This document shows positions 27,074 through 35,927 of a stretch of DNA of 64,000 nucleotides, piece after piece; within the stretch, counting starts at the first letter, position 1; each line of letters opens with the position of its first letter. A program made the position numbers and the translations under genes. This DNA comes from DATFES01 sp035457725 (GTDB lineage: Bacteria > Pseudomonadota > Alphaproteobacteria > CACIAM-22H2), in NCBI GenBank assembly GCA_035457725.1, contig DATIBC010000120.1, positions 1 to 64,000 of the forward strand, in the 5' to 3' direction. The notes under the pieces were generated by a model. The model did not search any database, was not told where the DNA came from, and worked only from the letters and a program-made list of their open reading frames with translations.

Positions 27074-27211
27074 TCGCGTGCACCGGCCGGAAGATCATCG
27101 CTCGGTCACGCGATCGTCCCAACTTGGTTACTGGAGCGATGGTCCATGACGTCTCACACTGGACTGCGCGCCGGATATCGCGTGCGCGACCGGGATGGGA
27201 GAAGTTCGAAA

Positions 27212-27478
27212 ATGAAGCGACCGCAAAGTCACGCGGATGCGACGCCGGCCAAGCCGGCGGAGACGCGAATGCTTCGCTGGCGTGATGCGCGGGCGTTTGC
27301 CGCCGACAGCAATCTCAAAGGCGTGCCGACCCGCGTTCCGCGCGGACTTCATTACTTCAACCTAGCCGCCGCGGTGAGCCGCGACGGCAGACGCTTCTTG
27401 GTTAGCGCCCAGCTCGTTCTCAATGATGTGCGCTACGACGTCGACTGGGACGAAGTGTTGACCAAATCGGAATCATGA
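27212..27478 (+). CDS. Hypothetical small basic protein
   Basis: 88 residues. A basic N-terminus precedes a small domain with GVPTRVPRGLHYFNLAAAV, FLVSAQLVLNDVRYDVDW and an acidic end. GGGAGAAG lies 8 bases upstream of ATG 27212; the frame continues upstream without such support. It may be co-transcribed with the hypothetical gene at 26768. Function unknown. Confidence 0.55.
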   Translation: MKRPQSHADATPAKPAETRMLRWRDARAFAADSNLKGVPTRVPRGLHYFNLAAAVSRDGRRFLVSAQLVLNDVRYDVDWDEVLTKSES

Positions 27479-27575
27479 GCTTGGGCGCGTCGAGCGCCGG
27501 CGAGGCGAACGAACCGGCCGGATGTACGCTCGCCGCGCCGACGCGCCGTGACTCCGCTCGCATGGTCGGCGCAAA

Positions 27576-27806
27576 TCACGGAAAGTGGCGATATTCGGGA
27601 TACGATCCATAGTATGGACGATACCGCCAATGCCAGTAGTGCGGCGGCGGCGGATTCGGCGCGTAGTAGTAATAGTAACCGCTCTGCGGATACGGCTCAT
27701 AGTAGTAAGGGTCGTTCGCGACGCAGCCGGCGAGCAGGCCAGCTGCGATCAGCACGGCCGACCGTGGCAGCCAGTCGATACGTCCGAATGTTGCGGCATG
27801 GATCAT
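27576..27806 (-). CDS. Small Tyr/Pro-rich lipoprotein
   Basis: 76 residues. The N-terminus has a lipoprotein signal ending LLAGC, the acylated Cys being near residue 28. The mature part is extraordinarily rich in Tyr and Pro (DPYYYEPYPQSGYYYYYAP, NPPPPHYWHWRYRPYYG), with only about 45 residues after the Cys. A near-perfect AGGAGG sits 7 bases before ATG 27806, which fixes the start and strongly supports translation. Probably envelope-anchored; function unknown. Similar short YY/PP-rich lipoproteins are scattered in proteobacteria without assigned roles. Confidence 0.75.
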   Translation of the reverse strand: MIHAATFGRIDWLPRSAVLIAAGLLAGCVANDPYYYEPYPQSGYYYYYAPNPPPPHYWHWRYRPYYGSYPEYRHFP

Positions 27807-27875
27807 GGGGGAACCTCCTTCGTTCAATCGCATCTCCCCCCGTAATACGGCGGTGTCGCGACTATCGGCGGCCGG

Positions 27876-28295
27876 TCATTTGATCGACGTGGCCTCGGGT
27901 GGAGCGTTTCGGATCACTCCGGAGCCGCCCGGCTCGATGATCTCCGCCGGCGGCACGCCTTGCGGTGCGGGCCGCGGCTCGGCGCTCGGCGAGCCGGCGC
28001 CGGGCGATAGTCGATCAAGACATCGCGCTTGCGCAGCCCGCGAGGGAAGGTCGCGGCATGTGCGTGCGGCGTCTGATACGCCATATGACGGCGCTGCGCG
28101 CTCAAGGCACCGCGCCCGAGCGCCTTGGTCACGAAACTGCATGCAGTCGCGTTCGGCAGGCGATAGTCCTTCATGCGCGGTCGGCGGCTCGGGCCGGTGC
28201 GGCGGCAGAGGCGTTGGCGTGGTCGGGCCGCTCTGCGCGAACGCCGCGCTGCCGATGCAGAGCGTGGCAAGGACGAAAGTCGCGCGCGGATTCAT
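27876..28295 (-). CDS. Exported Cys-containing protein, unknown
   Basis: 139 residues with a signal peptide (MNPRATFVLATLCIGSAAFA). After a Pro-rich linker come spaced cysteines: RDCMQF, ARCLERA, RTCRDL, ARCLDRL, that is two C-x(11-13)-C pairs, likely periplasmic disulfides. A proline-rich tail follows. It lies 69 bases upstream of the lipoprotein gene on the same strand, so the two may be co-transcribed. ATG 28295 begins the signal peptide. No family name is offered. Confidence 0.65.
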   Translation of the reverse strand: MNPRATFVLATLCIGSAAFAQSGPTTPTPLPPHRPEPPTAHEGLSPAERDCMQFRDQGARARCLERAAPSYGVSDAARTCRDLPSRAAQARCLDRLSPGAGSPSAEPRPAPQGVPPAEIIEPGGSGVIRNAPPEATSIK

Positions 28296-28759
28296 GTCGG
28301 CACCTCGAACGCGTGGTCGGCAAGGATCATCGTCGCAACGCCGCGGCGCGCCGCCGCACTTCGCGTTCGATCGATCCTTGACTAGATAGAGGTGCAATCG
28401 CGGAAGTCTATTCCTCGCCAATGCTTGCGGGCCGATTTCGCGATGACATGTGTAAGACCAACGCGTGGCTCAACGAGGATCGTTCCCGGCCGAACCGGGA
28501 CCTGGCGCAGTGCGCGCCGATCTCGAGCGATCGCGACGCTATCAAATTTTGGTGCTTCGAAGTCGAACCGCGATGGCGTTCACATCGTCACTTGCCGGGC
28601 GTCCACCCAAGCACGATGAAGGGCTGCTTGCGCGCCAGTCGGCAGTCCGAGATCTGCCGACCGCACTTTAGACATCGCGAGATCGCCGCGCGTGCCCGAT
28701 GCTGCCGGGGCGCTGATGCGGCCGACGCGTGTGAGCGTGAAGCTGGCCGCTACACTGAT
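28296..28759. other. Intergenic, no gene recognised
   Basis: 464 bases between two exported-protein genes on the minus strand. Several overlapping frames exist on both strands but none has a domain, signal or ribosome site worth reporting. Confidence 0.5.
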
Positions 28760-29140
28760 TCAAGGCGATCCGTCGTCTTTTTTGACCTCGGCCAGCGCAG
28801 GCGGAAGCCCCGAAAGATCTTCGAGCGCCTGAGCGTAGCGTGCGCGGCCGCGTTCGATCCGTCCGCGTTTGCAGTCGCCACGTGCTGCCGTGATCCGAAG
28901 ATAGGCGCGATTGATCGCAAGTCTGGTCTCCTGGTCGTCGGGATTGATTTTGGCGACGATAAGAGCCCGTTCGACGGCGGCTTTGTCGAGTTGCCGGCAC
29001 GACGGATCGTCGGCCAGCGACACATCGGCCCAGACAATCACACGGCTAAAGTTCGGTCGCTGTTGTGTGGCCGCCGACGCGCTTGTCACGGATACAAAAA
29101 CAAACACATGCAGCAGACCCAACCCAATCATGCTAGGCAT
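28760..29140 (-). CDS. Small exported protein, unknown
   Basis: 126 residues. A signal peptide (MPSMIGLGLLHVFVFVSVTS, then ASA) leads into a charged helical domain with two cysteines (DPSCRQL and RGDCKRG) and RLAINRAYLRI. GGGGG lies about 10 bases before ATG 29140; a GTG at 29146 is nearly as good. No family was recognised. Export is inferred from the signal only. Confidence 0.6.
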   Translation of the reverse strand: MPSMIGLGLLHVFVFVSVTSASAATQQRPNFSRVIVWADVSLADDPSCRQLDKAAVERALIVAKINPDDQETRLAINRAYLRITAARGDCKRGRIERGRARYAQALEDLSGLPPALAEVKKDDGSP

Positions 29141-29280
29141 GCGCACCCCCGATCACTGTCGGCCGCCTGAAACCGACGCGCCACCGACACCCGACCGCTT
29201 TCGAGCCGAGTGCCCGCGCCGCTCCTGGCTTTGTTATTGCGTGGTCCCCTGGTGGGCGCCTCGCTGCGCCCCGATGCCGC

Positions 29281-29320
29281 TAGATGCCACTAGATGCCAC
29301 TAGATGCCACTAGATGCCAC
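29281..29320. repeat. 10-bp tandem repeat, four perfect copies
   Basis: TAGATGCCAC repeats four times without mismatch. A degenerate copy (GATGCCGC) precedes it at 29273 and TAGA follows at 29321. In frame it would put stop codons in every phase of repetition, so it is non-coding. It lies in the 314-base gap 29141-29454, where I see no gene. Confidence 0.95.
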
Positions 29321-29454
29321 TAGACGATACGCTCAAAGTAGGTCGAAGCGAAGCAGATTGTTCGCCACGCCGCCTGCCCCAGCGACCTGAAGGAGCGTCC
29401 GCGGTTTGGCCGGCGGTGTCTTTTGACGGCGGGGCAAGGCTACGCCATTGCCGG

Positions 29455-29628
29455 CTAGGTAGCGGTATTCAATTTCGCGGCGGCTTCGACCGCCTCTTGT
29501 AGGGTGTTGTAAAGCCCGAGACGCCTCTCGCGTTCGGGCGTCCGTTGAAATACTCCAAACTGATTACCCTGCCAGTACGTCGAACCGACGAAGCTGCCGC
29601 CCGGGACTGGTCTTACGTAGTGTTGCAT
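29455..29628 (-). CDS. Small hypothetical protein
   Basis: 57 residues: MQHYVRPVPGGSFVGSTYW, then GNQFGVFQRTPERERRLG and a C-terminal helix (LQEAVEAAAKLNTA). The beta-turn-rich first half plus one helix looks like a folded micro-domain. AAGGA lies 8 bases before ATG 29628, which supports this start over the upstream frame. Function unknown. Confidence 0.55.
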   Translation of the reverse strand: MQHYVRPVPGGSFVGSTYWQGNQFGVFQRTPERERRLGLYNTLQEAVEAAAKLNTAT

Positions 29629-30118
29629 CGCGCCGTTCCTTCGCGACTCGGGTCGGGGAAATCCTCGACCGCTCAACTTCCGTTATCACATTCGAATGTT
29701 TCCCTGCCAATGGACGGCCCGGTCGCCGCGCACTGACTGCCGTGACCCGGCAGCAACGATGCCGTTGAAGCGTGTCGCCTGTGGCCCTCAATGTGACCCC
29801 GTGCAATTTTCAGTAGACTGCAATAACGAGATTGGACAACCCGACACGAAAACTAAACTATTGACAAAAAAGAAGCCCCGCCTTTTGGGCGGGGCGAAGT
29901 TGAACAGGGAGGCTTCACGTCTGGGAGACGTAGGATCCGAAGACCCTGCATCCGTGCGAAACGCCCGGACGGCGCGACCGAGAGAACTCATCGATCAGCG
30001 CTAGCAATATTGCAATGCAATATCGCTACAGCTAAATAGATAGGCCAATGCCGATCAAATGGTATCGCATAATGAGCAGGCGAGGCATGACGCCGCCGCA
30101 TGGGTTGGCTGCACCTGC
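29629..30118. other. Intergenic with a minus-strand terminator and a small inverted repeat
   Basis: 490 bases. It contains the terminator at 29866-29895 and the inverted repeat ATATTGC-AAT-GCAATAT at 30007-30023. No gene is supported. Confidence 0.6.
29866..29895 (-). terminator. Rho-independent terminator for the trxB-lysR unit
   Basis: Read on the minus strand, GCCCCGCC pairs with GGCGGGGC around a five-base loop, and the hairpin is followed by TTC and then six T. It lies about 220 bases past the lysR stop. Confidence 0.8.
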
Positions 30119-31015
30119 TCAGAACTGCGTCGCCGCCACTTTCCTGACCAGGAAGTCGCGGAACACCGCGATCCGTTTCGAATTCCGCATCTCCTCGGGG
30201 TAGACGAAGAACGCTTCGTAGCTTGGCCCATCGAGGCCGGGCAGGATTTGGACGATGTTGCTGCTTTCCTGCGCCATGTAGTCGGGAAACGCGGCGATCC
30301 CGGTGCCCGCCTCGACGGCGCGCAAGATGGCGTAGACGTTGTTGACCAGGAACGCCGGCGAGCGGCGCTCGCCCGGCTTTGCGCCGGCCTCGAGCAGCCA
30401 GTTGACTCGCGGAAACGGCGGCTTGGGATCCTCCCCGTATACGATGATGCGGTGGTTGTGGAGCTCTTCGGCCGTTTTCGGCACGCCATACTTCTTCAAG
30501 TAGCCTTGCGAGGCGAAGACGTGCACGTGAACGGTCAGCAAGTGGCGCTGGATGAGATCCGCCTGGCGAGGCGGCTGCATGCGGATCGCGCAATCGGCCT
30601 CGCGCATGCCGAGATCGAGTTCATCGTCGCTGACCAGCAGGTTCACCTTGACATCCGGGTAGTGCTCGATGAATTCGGCGATGTGTCGCGTCAGCCAGAT
30701 CGATCCGAAGGCGACCGGCGTCGTCACGCGCAGCAAGCCCGAAGGCTTGTCCTTGCTTTCGGTGATCTGCGATTCGGCGAGCGACAGCTTATTGAAGACG
30801 TCGCGGACGGCCTGAAACAGCAGCTCGCCCTGCTCGGTCAAGATCAGGCCACGGGCGTGGCGATGGAACAACGCCGCCTTGAGCGATTCTTCGAGCGCGC
30901 TGATCTGGCGGCTGACCGCGGACTGGCTCAGGTTGAGCGTCTCGCCGGCGTGCGTGAAGCTGCCCGCCTCGGCCACCGCATGAAAGATGCGGAGCTTATC
31001 CCAATCCATCGCCAT
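30119..31015 (-). CDS. LysR family transcriptional regulator
   Basis: 298 residues, usual LTTR length. N-terminal winged HTH: FHAVAEAGSFTHAGETL, LSQSAVSRQISALEESL. C-terminal LysR substrate-binding domain from about residue 90 (LLRVTTPVAFGSIWLTRHI, DLDLGMREADCAIRM-like segment, GTGIAAFPDYMA). It belongs to the part of the family with short effector domains; effector unknown. It follows trxB by 34 bases on the same strand, so it is probably co-transcribed; regulation of trxB or redox genes is a guess from context. Confidence 0.92.
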   Translation of the reverse strand: MAMDWDKLRIFHAVAEAGSFTHAGETLNLSQSAVSRQISALEESLKAALFHRHARGLILTEQGELLFQAVRDVFNKLSLAESQITESKDKPSGLLRVTTPVAFGSIWLTRHIAEFIEHYPDVKVNLLVSDDELDLGMREADCAIRMQPPRQADLIQRHLLTVHVHVFASQGYLKKYGVPKTAEELHNHRIIVYGEDPKPPFPRVNWLLEAGAKPGERRSPAFLVNNVYAILRAVEAGTGIAAFPDYMAQESSNIVQILPGLDGPSYEAFFVYPEEMRNSKRIAVFRDFLVRKVAATQF

Positions 31016-31049
31016 CAGCGCGCTCGCCGAGGGCCGCGCCGGGGTTCGC

Positions 31050-32030
31050 TCACTGCGCCGCCTCCAGCGCTTCTCCTTCCAGATGGGCGAGGAATTTCTC
31101 GGCCTCCAGGGCCGCCATGCATCCCATCCCTGCCGCCGTCACCGCTTGGCGAAACACCTTGTCCCTGACGTCGCCCGCGGCGAAGACGCCGGGTATGTCG
31201 GTCGCCGTCGAATCGGGCTTGGTGACGAGATAGCCCTCGGCGTCCATCGCCAGCTTGCCGCGAAACAGTTCGGTCGCCGGTACATGGCCGATGGCGACGA
31301 ACAGGCCGTCGATGTCGATGGCTCGTTCGTTACCGGTGTTGGTGTCGCGGAGCTTCACTCCGGTGACACCCGGCGGGGTGCCGGCGCCGAGCACCTCGCT
31401 TACCACCGTATTCCAGATCACCTCGATCTTCGGGTTACGAAACAGACGGCTCTGCAACATTTTCTCCGCGCGCAGCTTGTCGCGGCGATGGATCAGCGTG
31501 ACCTTGGTCGCGTGATTGGTGAGGAAGAGCGCTTCTTCGACCGCCGTGTTACCGCCGCCGACCACCGCGACGCGCTTGCCGCGGAAAAAGAACCCGTCGC
31601 AAGTGGCGCAGGCCGAGACTCCAAACCCGCGGAATCGCTCTTCGCTCGGCAGACCGAGCCACCGCGCCTGCGCACCGGTGCTGATGATGAGCGTATCGCC
31701 GCGATACGTGTCGCCGCTGTCGCCGAGGCCGGTGAACGGGCGTCGGGACAGATCGACCGAGACGATCGTGTCCTCGATCATCCGCGTGCCGACGTGCTCG
31801 GCCTGCTTTTGCATCTGCTCCATCAGCCAAGGGCCTTGAATCGTTTCGGCGAAGCCCGGGTAGTTTTCCACGTCGGTGGTGATCGACATCTGCCCGCCCG
31901 GCTGCAGGCCACGGATCAGGATTGGCTGCAGATTGGCGCGCGCCGCGTAGACCGCCGCCGTGTATCCGGCCGGGCCCGAGCCTAGAATTAGGACTCTGCT
32001 GTGATGGACGCTGGGAGGCCCCGAAGGCAT
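31050..32030 (-). CDS. trxB: Thioredoxin-disulfide reductase
   Basis: 326 residues. FAD-binding GSGPAGYTAAVYAARANL near the N-terminus, redox-active CATC in SACATCDGFFFRGK near 145-148, NADPH-binding VVGGGNTAVEEALFL, and a C-terminal FAD segment GVFAAGDVRDKVFRQAVTAA. It keeps thioredoxin reduced with NADPH in the cytosol. First gene of a trxB-lysR pair. ATG 32030 gives a short extension before the Rossmann motif, as in relatives. Confidence 0.96.
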   Translation of the reverse strand: MPSGPPSVHHSRVLILGSGPAGYTAAVYAARANLQPILIRGLQPGGQMSITTDVENYPGFAETIQGPWLMEQMQKQAEHVGTRMIEDTIVSVDLSRRPFTGLGDSGDTYRGDTLIISTGAQARWLGLPSEERFRGFGVSACATCDGFFFRGKRVAVVGGGNTAVEEALFLTNHATKVTLIHRRDKLRAEKMLQSRLFRNPKIEVIWNTVVSEVLGAGTPPGVTGVKLRDTNTGNERAIDIDGLFVAIGHVPATELFRGKLAMDAEGYLVTKPDSTATDIPGVFAAGDVRDKVFRQAVTAAGMGCMAALEAEKFLAHLEGEALEAAQ

Positions 32031-32224
32031 GGCACGGGATTCCGTAATGCAAAACGCGAATACCTAACGTAAGTGCGCAGTCGTTCGTGCGCAAGCCTCG
32101 CTGAGCGCCGAGGCGACGTCTATATCGGATTGGAATAACGCAACCTTTTGGGTACGGCCGAGACACATGGCGGAGCCAGCGAGGATTGCAGGCGACACAG
32201 GCCGCTGCGGCGCATTGCCGGCAA

Positions 32225-34140
32225 TCAGAATCCGAACATGTCATCGAGGCTGAACGCCTGTTCGCGCTCGCAGAGACCCTGGTATCCGAACAGGCGGCAA
32301 GTAAGGTCGCGAACCAGTACGTATCCCCCGCCTGACGCGAGCGTGAGACGACTGCGCCCAAAGATCTCGCGTGGCCGCCAAAGCAGCGACCCGCTGCACG
32401 GGATCCGCGCCACCTCGCGGGCAATTTCGCTGCCCGTGCTATCGTGAAGAATCAGTGCTGTGCTTGAATTCTGATGCCACGGAGTCGATGCCGGATAGAT
32501 GAGTTGGCAGAACGCCTCGCGACCATCGATGTCCAGCCGCAGAAAAAGCCGAGTCGAGAGTCCGGGCGGCGGTCCGCTATACGACTGCGGTTCGCTACGA
32601 TAGGTGATGACGGTATTGAAGATATGCGCGCCGAAACTGGTTTCGGCCGCATGCATGCCCTGCCTGTCGTGATAGCGAAACAACGCGTGAAGCCAGCCGT
32701 CGGCGCCACCTCCGTCGCGGAAGTCGTATATGAGCTCCATGTGTCCGTATCCCGATGGAAGCGCATGCGTCGCGTCGGTGGCGAGGAGTTCGTCGACATC
32801 GATCGCAATGGCATGGCAGCGTGGCAATCGGCCGAGAAAGCGCCTGGCCGCCTGCCGGCCGGAGGCGTCGTAAACGACGAGCGCAGTTGGCAGGTCCGCC
32901 TGTCGCGTTGCCATCGGCGTCGGCAACACAATCGAACGGAAGCGGTTGACTGGCAGAACCGGCGCAGGGATCAGGTATCCCTTGCCCATCAGTCCCTCGA
33001 GATCGGGAATCCGCGTATCAGGGACGAGGTCGTTGCGCTCGACGTTCGCATGCGCCATGCGTCGTCCACCATCGCAGTGGATTACCTCATACCAAGGCCG
33101 CACGAAATGCCGGCCTGCGCGTATCTCGATCTGCTGTGGCCAGCGCGCTGTGGGCAGAAGCGTGGCGACGTCGACGGGATATGATCCAAAAGGCGGCACC
33201 TCGCACTACAGCCAAACGACGTCATCGCTGCCCATGACGTTTAGACCGATAGCCCCCTTCGGGATCGGGCAAGGATGACTGTTCTGCACCCATAGAATCA
33301 CGCTTTCGTCGTCGCAGGGCGCCGGAAGTCCTGCGTAAAGGTCGGCTGGCCAAGCGTTGGCATCGTGCGTGCACGAGAGTTCGGCCGGTTTTCGCCGAAC
33401 AGGTCGAGCGCGTACTTGACCACGTCATGACCAGCGGCACCGATGACGTGCGCGAACAACTGTCCCTCGAACGGGCCGAGGGCGAAACGGCGTCGAACCG
33501 CCTGGCTGTCGATGACGATACCGCCCGCGCCTGGGGGCGCGGGCTCCTCCCGTTGGGCGAGCGTACGGCCTTCACGGTCGAACAACGCCAGCCAAAGGCG
33601 GACATGGCGCGCGCCATAACCGGACCAGTAATTGGCGGTGACGACACGCGTATGGCGGCGATCGTCGTCGCGAAAAAAGGCGAAATTGGTCGCAAAGTTC
33701 AGCGGATCGAGGTAGCGGCGAGAGTTGGTAAGCATCGCCTCTGGGAGCCGCAATTCGTCGAGGCTGTGGGTCTCCGTTCCCGGTGGAATGAGTTGGCGGA
33801 TGTGATCCATGGCGCGTGCGACGTCGAACAGTGTTGCGAACAACGCGCGCGTCCGCGCTCGCGGTAGATCGCTCACCGGCCGCGCCGGTCGGCCCAGGAT
33901 GATCTTTCCGACATCGGCGAGGTTCTGGACGAAGACCGAGCTTATGTGGACGCCGAGGAGAGGATAAAGCTCGGCGAAAGCTTCAAGCAGCAGGTAGGGA
34001 TCATAAATCGCGATCGGGCCTTGAGCAGCGAGAAGCGCGATCAAGGCTTTCGCCGCGCCGACAACGCGCGGATGCCCGACAGCCTTGAAGAAGCTGTCGC
34101 CTCCCGTAACGTTGCTGAATGTCTGAATGCAAAGAGCCAT
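32225..34140 (-). pseudogene. Broken gene: one frameshift plus one in-frame TAG, unknown family
   Basis: Two minus-strand frames (34140-33298 and 33199-32225) read as one protein of about 635 residues. The upstream frame runs to FGENRPNS. In the next phase the same DNA reads AELSCTHDANAWPADLYAG and then ILWVQNSHPCPIPKGAIGLN, VMGSDDVVWL, TAG (33206-33208), CEVPPFGSYPVDV, which continues in phase into the second frame. So a one-base indel near 33382-33395 and a nonsense codon interrupt it. The 5' part has ATG 34140 with GGAAGA before it; the 3' part begins at a GTG directly after the stop, with no ribosome site. No domain was recognised in either half. Confidence 0.8.
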
Positions 34141-34199
34141 GGCGATCTTCCGTCGAACCGGAAATGCGCCCAAAGACGTTTGTAACTCCGTTTCAGGGG

Positions 34200-35159
34200 C
34201 TATTTCCAGCCGAACCGCTGGCGAACCGACCTTGCGATGTCCTCGGTGTCGTCGACGCGCGGGTAGTCCCAGTGCGCCAACGAGCCTTCGAACCAGCGCG
34301 TTATGCCCTCGGCAATCAACCCGTCATGGAACGCGCCGATCCGCCGCGAATGCCCCGGCAGCTTGAATATGTAGACCGGCTTGTTGGCGGCGATCGCCTC
34401 CGACGTCATCGATACCGAATCCTGAGTCACTATCAATGCATCGGCGAGCGCCAAGATTCCAAGGTATGGATTGGCGCCGCGCCCGTCCCAGATGTAGACG
34501 CCGGGACCGCTCAAGCGCGCGCTGAGCGCCGCTTCGCTCGCAGCGCCCGTGCGCCGCGACGGCGTGATGGCAAGTCCGGCGCCGTGCGTAGCCCGCAATT
34601 GCGCGAGCTGTTCGCTCAATTGGGCAATCGCCTCGGGCGACAAATGGTATCGGCGATTGCCGCCGCCGATGAGCACACCAACCAACGGGCGCGGTAGATC
34701 GGCAAAAACGGGGGCCCACTGCGCGGCCGCCGCCGCGAGCTTGGCCGGTGTCACCGCGTGAATCGCCAGGCGCGTCGACAACACGTTGTCGCCAGAAAGA
34801 CCATCATGGCGCGGCGCCGCCACGAGATCGAACCGGCCGACCGGCATGCGCGGATTCTGGATATGGACGATGCGCGTGCGACCGCCGCTGGCGCGTTTGA
34901 CCGCCACCGCCAGTGGCGCCGCGGCGTTGCCGCAACTGATCAACAGGTCCGGCCAAGGCGGTGTGAGGCGATCGCTCTGGGCGCTCAGCGCGGCCAGAGG
35001 TCGCGGCCAAAACCGTCCCGGAAGCCAAGTCCACGGCCAGCGCACCTGGACACGTTTCGCGGAAGCGACGAGCCCGAGCGCTTCGCTCAGCCCGCGACAC
35101 TGCGACTCGGCGCCGGCGTGACCTTCGGTCAGCGTCCAGCAGGTGATGGCGCGATCCAT
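34200..35159 (-). CDS. ELM1/DUF1022 family protein
   Basis: 319 residues. It has the family opening CWTLTEGHAGAESQCRGLSEALGL and later VHIQNPRMP, VGVLIGGGNRRYHL, TPSRRTG, YLGILALADALIVTQDSVSM and GHSRRIGAFHDGL. The family is related to plant ELM1 and has a GT-B-like shape; in bacteria it often sits near lipid A or envelope genes, but its reaction is not established. Start at 35159 is chosen for the family opening; ATG 35249 is also in frame. It is divergent from the Lrp gene. Confidence 0.85.
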   Translation of the reverse strand: MDRAITCWTLTEGHAGAESQCRGLSEALGLVASAKRVQVRWPWTWLPGRFWPRPLAALSAQSDRLTPPWPDLLISCGNAAAPLAVAVKRASGGRTRIVHIQNPRMPVGRFDLVAAPRHDGLSGDNVLSTRLAIHAVTPAKLAAAAAQWAPVFADLPRPLVGVLIGGGNRRYHLSPEAIAQLSEQLAQLRATHGAGLAITPSRRTGAASEAALSARLSGPGVYIWDGRGANPYLGILALADALIVTQDSVSMTSEAIAANKPVYIFKLPGHSRRIGAFHDGLIAEGITRWFEGSLAHWDYPRVDDTEDIARSVRQRFGWK

Positions 35160-35256
35160 GAGCGGGCGGACTATGGCGAGCCGGTCGTCCCGGCGCAAGC
35201 CGACCTCGCGAGCCGCCCCGGCGTGATATTTCGTTGCGTGTCTTAACATCGCGTGG

Positions 35257-35280
35257 AATATTATTTCAATATCGTTGACA
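35257..35280 (+). promoter_or_regulatory. AT-rich inverted repeat and TTGACA before the Lrp gene
   Basis: ATATT (35258-35262) and AATAT (35268-35272) form an inverted repeat across ATTTC, followed by TTGACA at 35275-35280, only 15 bases before the lrp ATG. TTGACA is too close to the start to act as -35 for this gene. Lrp/AsnC proteins usually bind AT-rich dyads and autoregulate, so an operator is plausible. Confidence 0.4.
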
Positions 35281-35295
35281 TTAGGGAAATGAACC

Positions 35296-35772
35296 ATGCG
35301 GGGCGTCAAGCTCGACCGAATTGATCGGCGCATCTTGCGTGACCTCCAGGACAACGGGCGAATGACCAATGTCGAGCTGGCCCGGCGCACTGGTATATCC
35401 GCTCCGCCGTGCCTCAGGCGCGTGCGGGCGTTGGAGCAGGCGGGGGTCGTGCGCGGTTACCACGCTGACGTCAATCCCGCCGCGCTCGGCTTCGGTGTCA
35501 CGGTTTTCGCTCAGGTGGGATTGTCGAGCCAAGCCGAGCACGACCTGAAGTCCTTCGAGGAGTTGGTGAAGACCTGGCCGCAGGTTCGCGAATGCCACAT
35601 GCTGGCCGGCGAAACCGACTTTCTCTTGAAAGTGGTCGCGGAGGATTGGGACGCTTATCAGCGATTCCTGACCACGCAGCTCACCACCGCACCCAATGTC
35701 AATCACGTCAAATCGGCGCTGGCGATTCGCACCGCCAAGCAACTTCCCGGCGTTCCCATCGACGCCGACTGA
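35296..35772 (+). CDS. Lrp/AsnC family transcriptional regulator
   Basis: 158 residues, normal size. N-terminal HTH: LDRIDRRILRDLQDNGRM, ELARRTGISAPPCLRRV, LEQAGVVRGYHADVNP. C-terminal RAM/ligand domain: VTVFAQVGLS, VRECHMLAGETDFLLKVVA, VNHVKSALAIRTAK. Members sense amino acids and form dimers/octamers. It has AGGGA 7 bases before the ATG. Target genes are unknown. Confidence 0.93.
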   Translation: MRGVKLDRIDRRILRDLQDNGRMTNVELARRTGISAPPCLRRVRALEQAGVVRGYHADVNPAALGFGVTVFAQVGLSSQAEHDLKSFEELVKTWPQVRECHMLAGETDFLLKVVAEDWDAYQRFLTTQLTTAPNVNHVKSALAIRTAKQLPGVPIDAD

Positions 35773-35927
35773 ATCCGAGAACCACAGCGCCGCGACCGCC
35801 GCCAATCGGCTCGGATCGCGACGATTCGGCCGATAGGGTTGATGGCCGGGCTCGGACGCACATGTAAGTCGTCAAGCGCTGGCCAATGGGGTGGCGCGCG
35901 CGTCGCGAACGCAGCGAAGGAGGAGCG

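Noticed and set aside
28421..29170. Plus-strand open frame (249 codons)
   Set aside because: Covers a minus-strand gene with a signal peptide; its own translation has no domain or signal.
29281..29320. Possible CRISPR array
   Set aside because: Ten-base units with no spacers; a simple tandem repeat.
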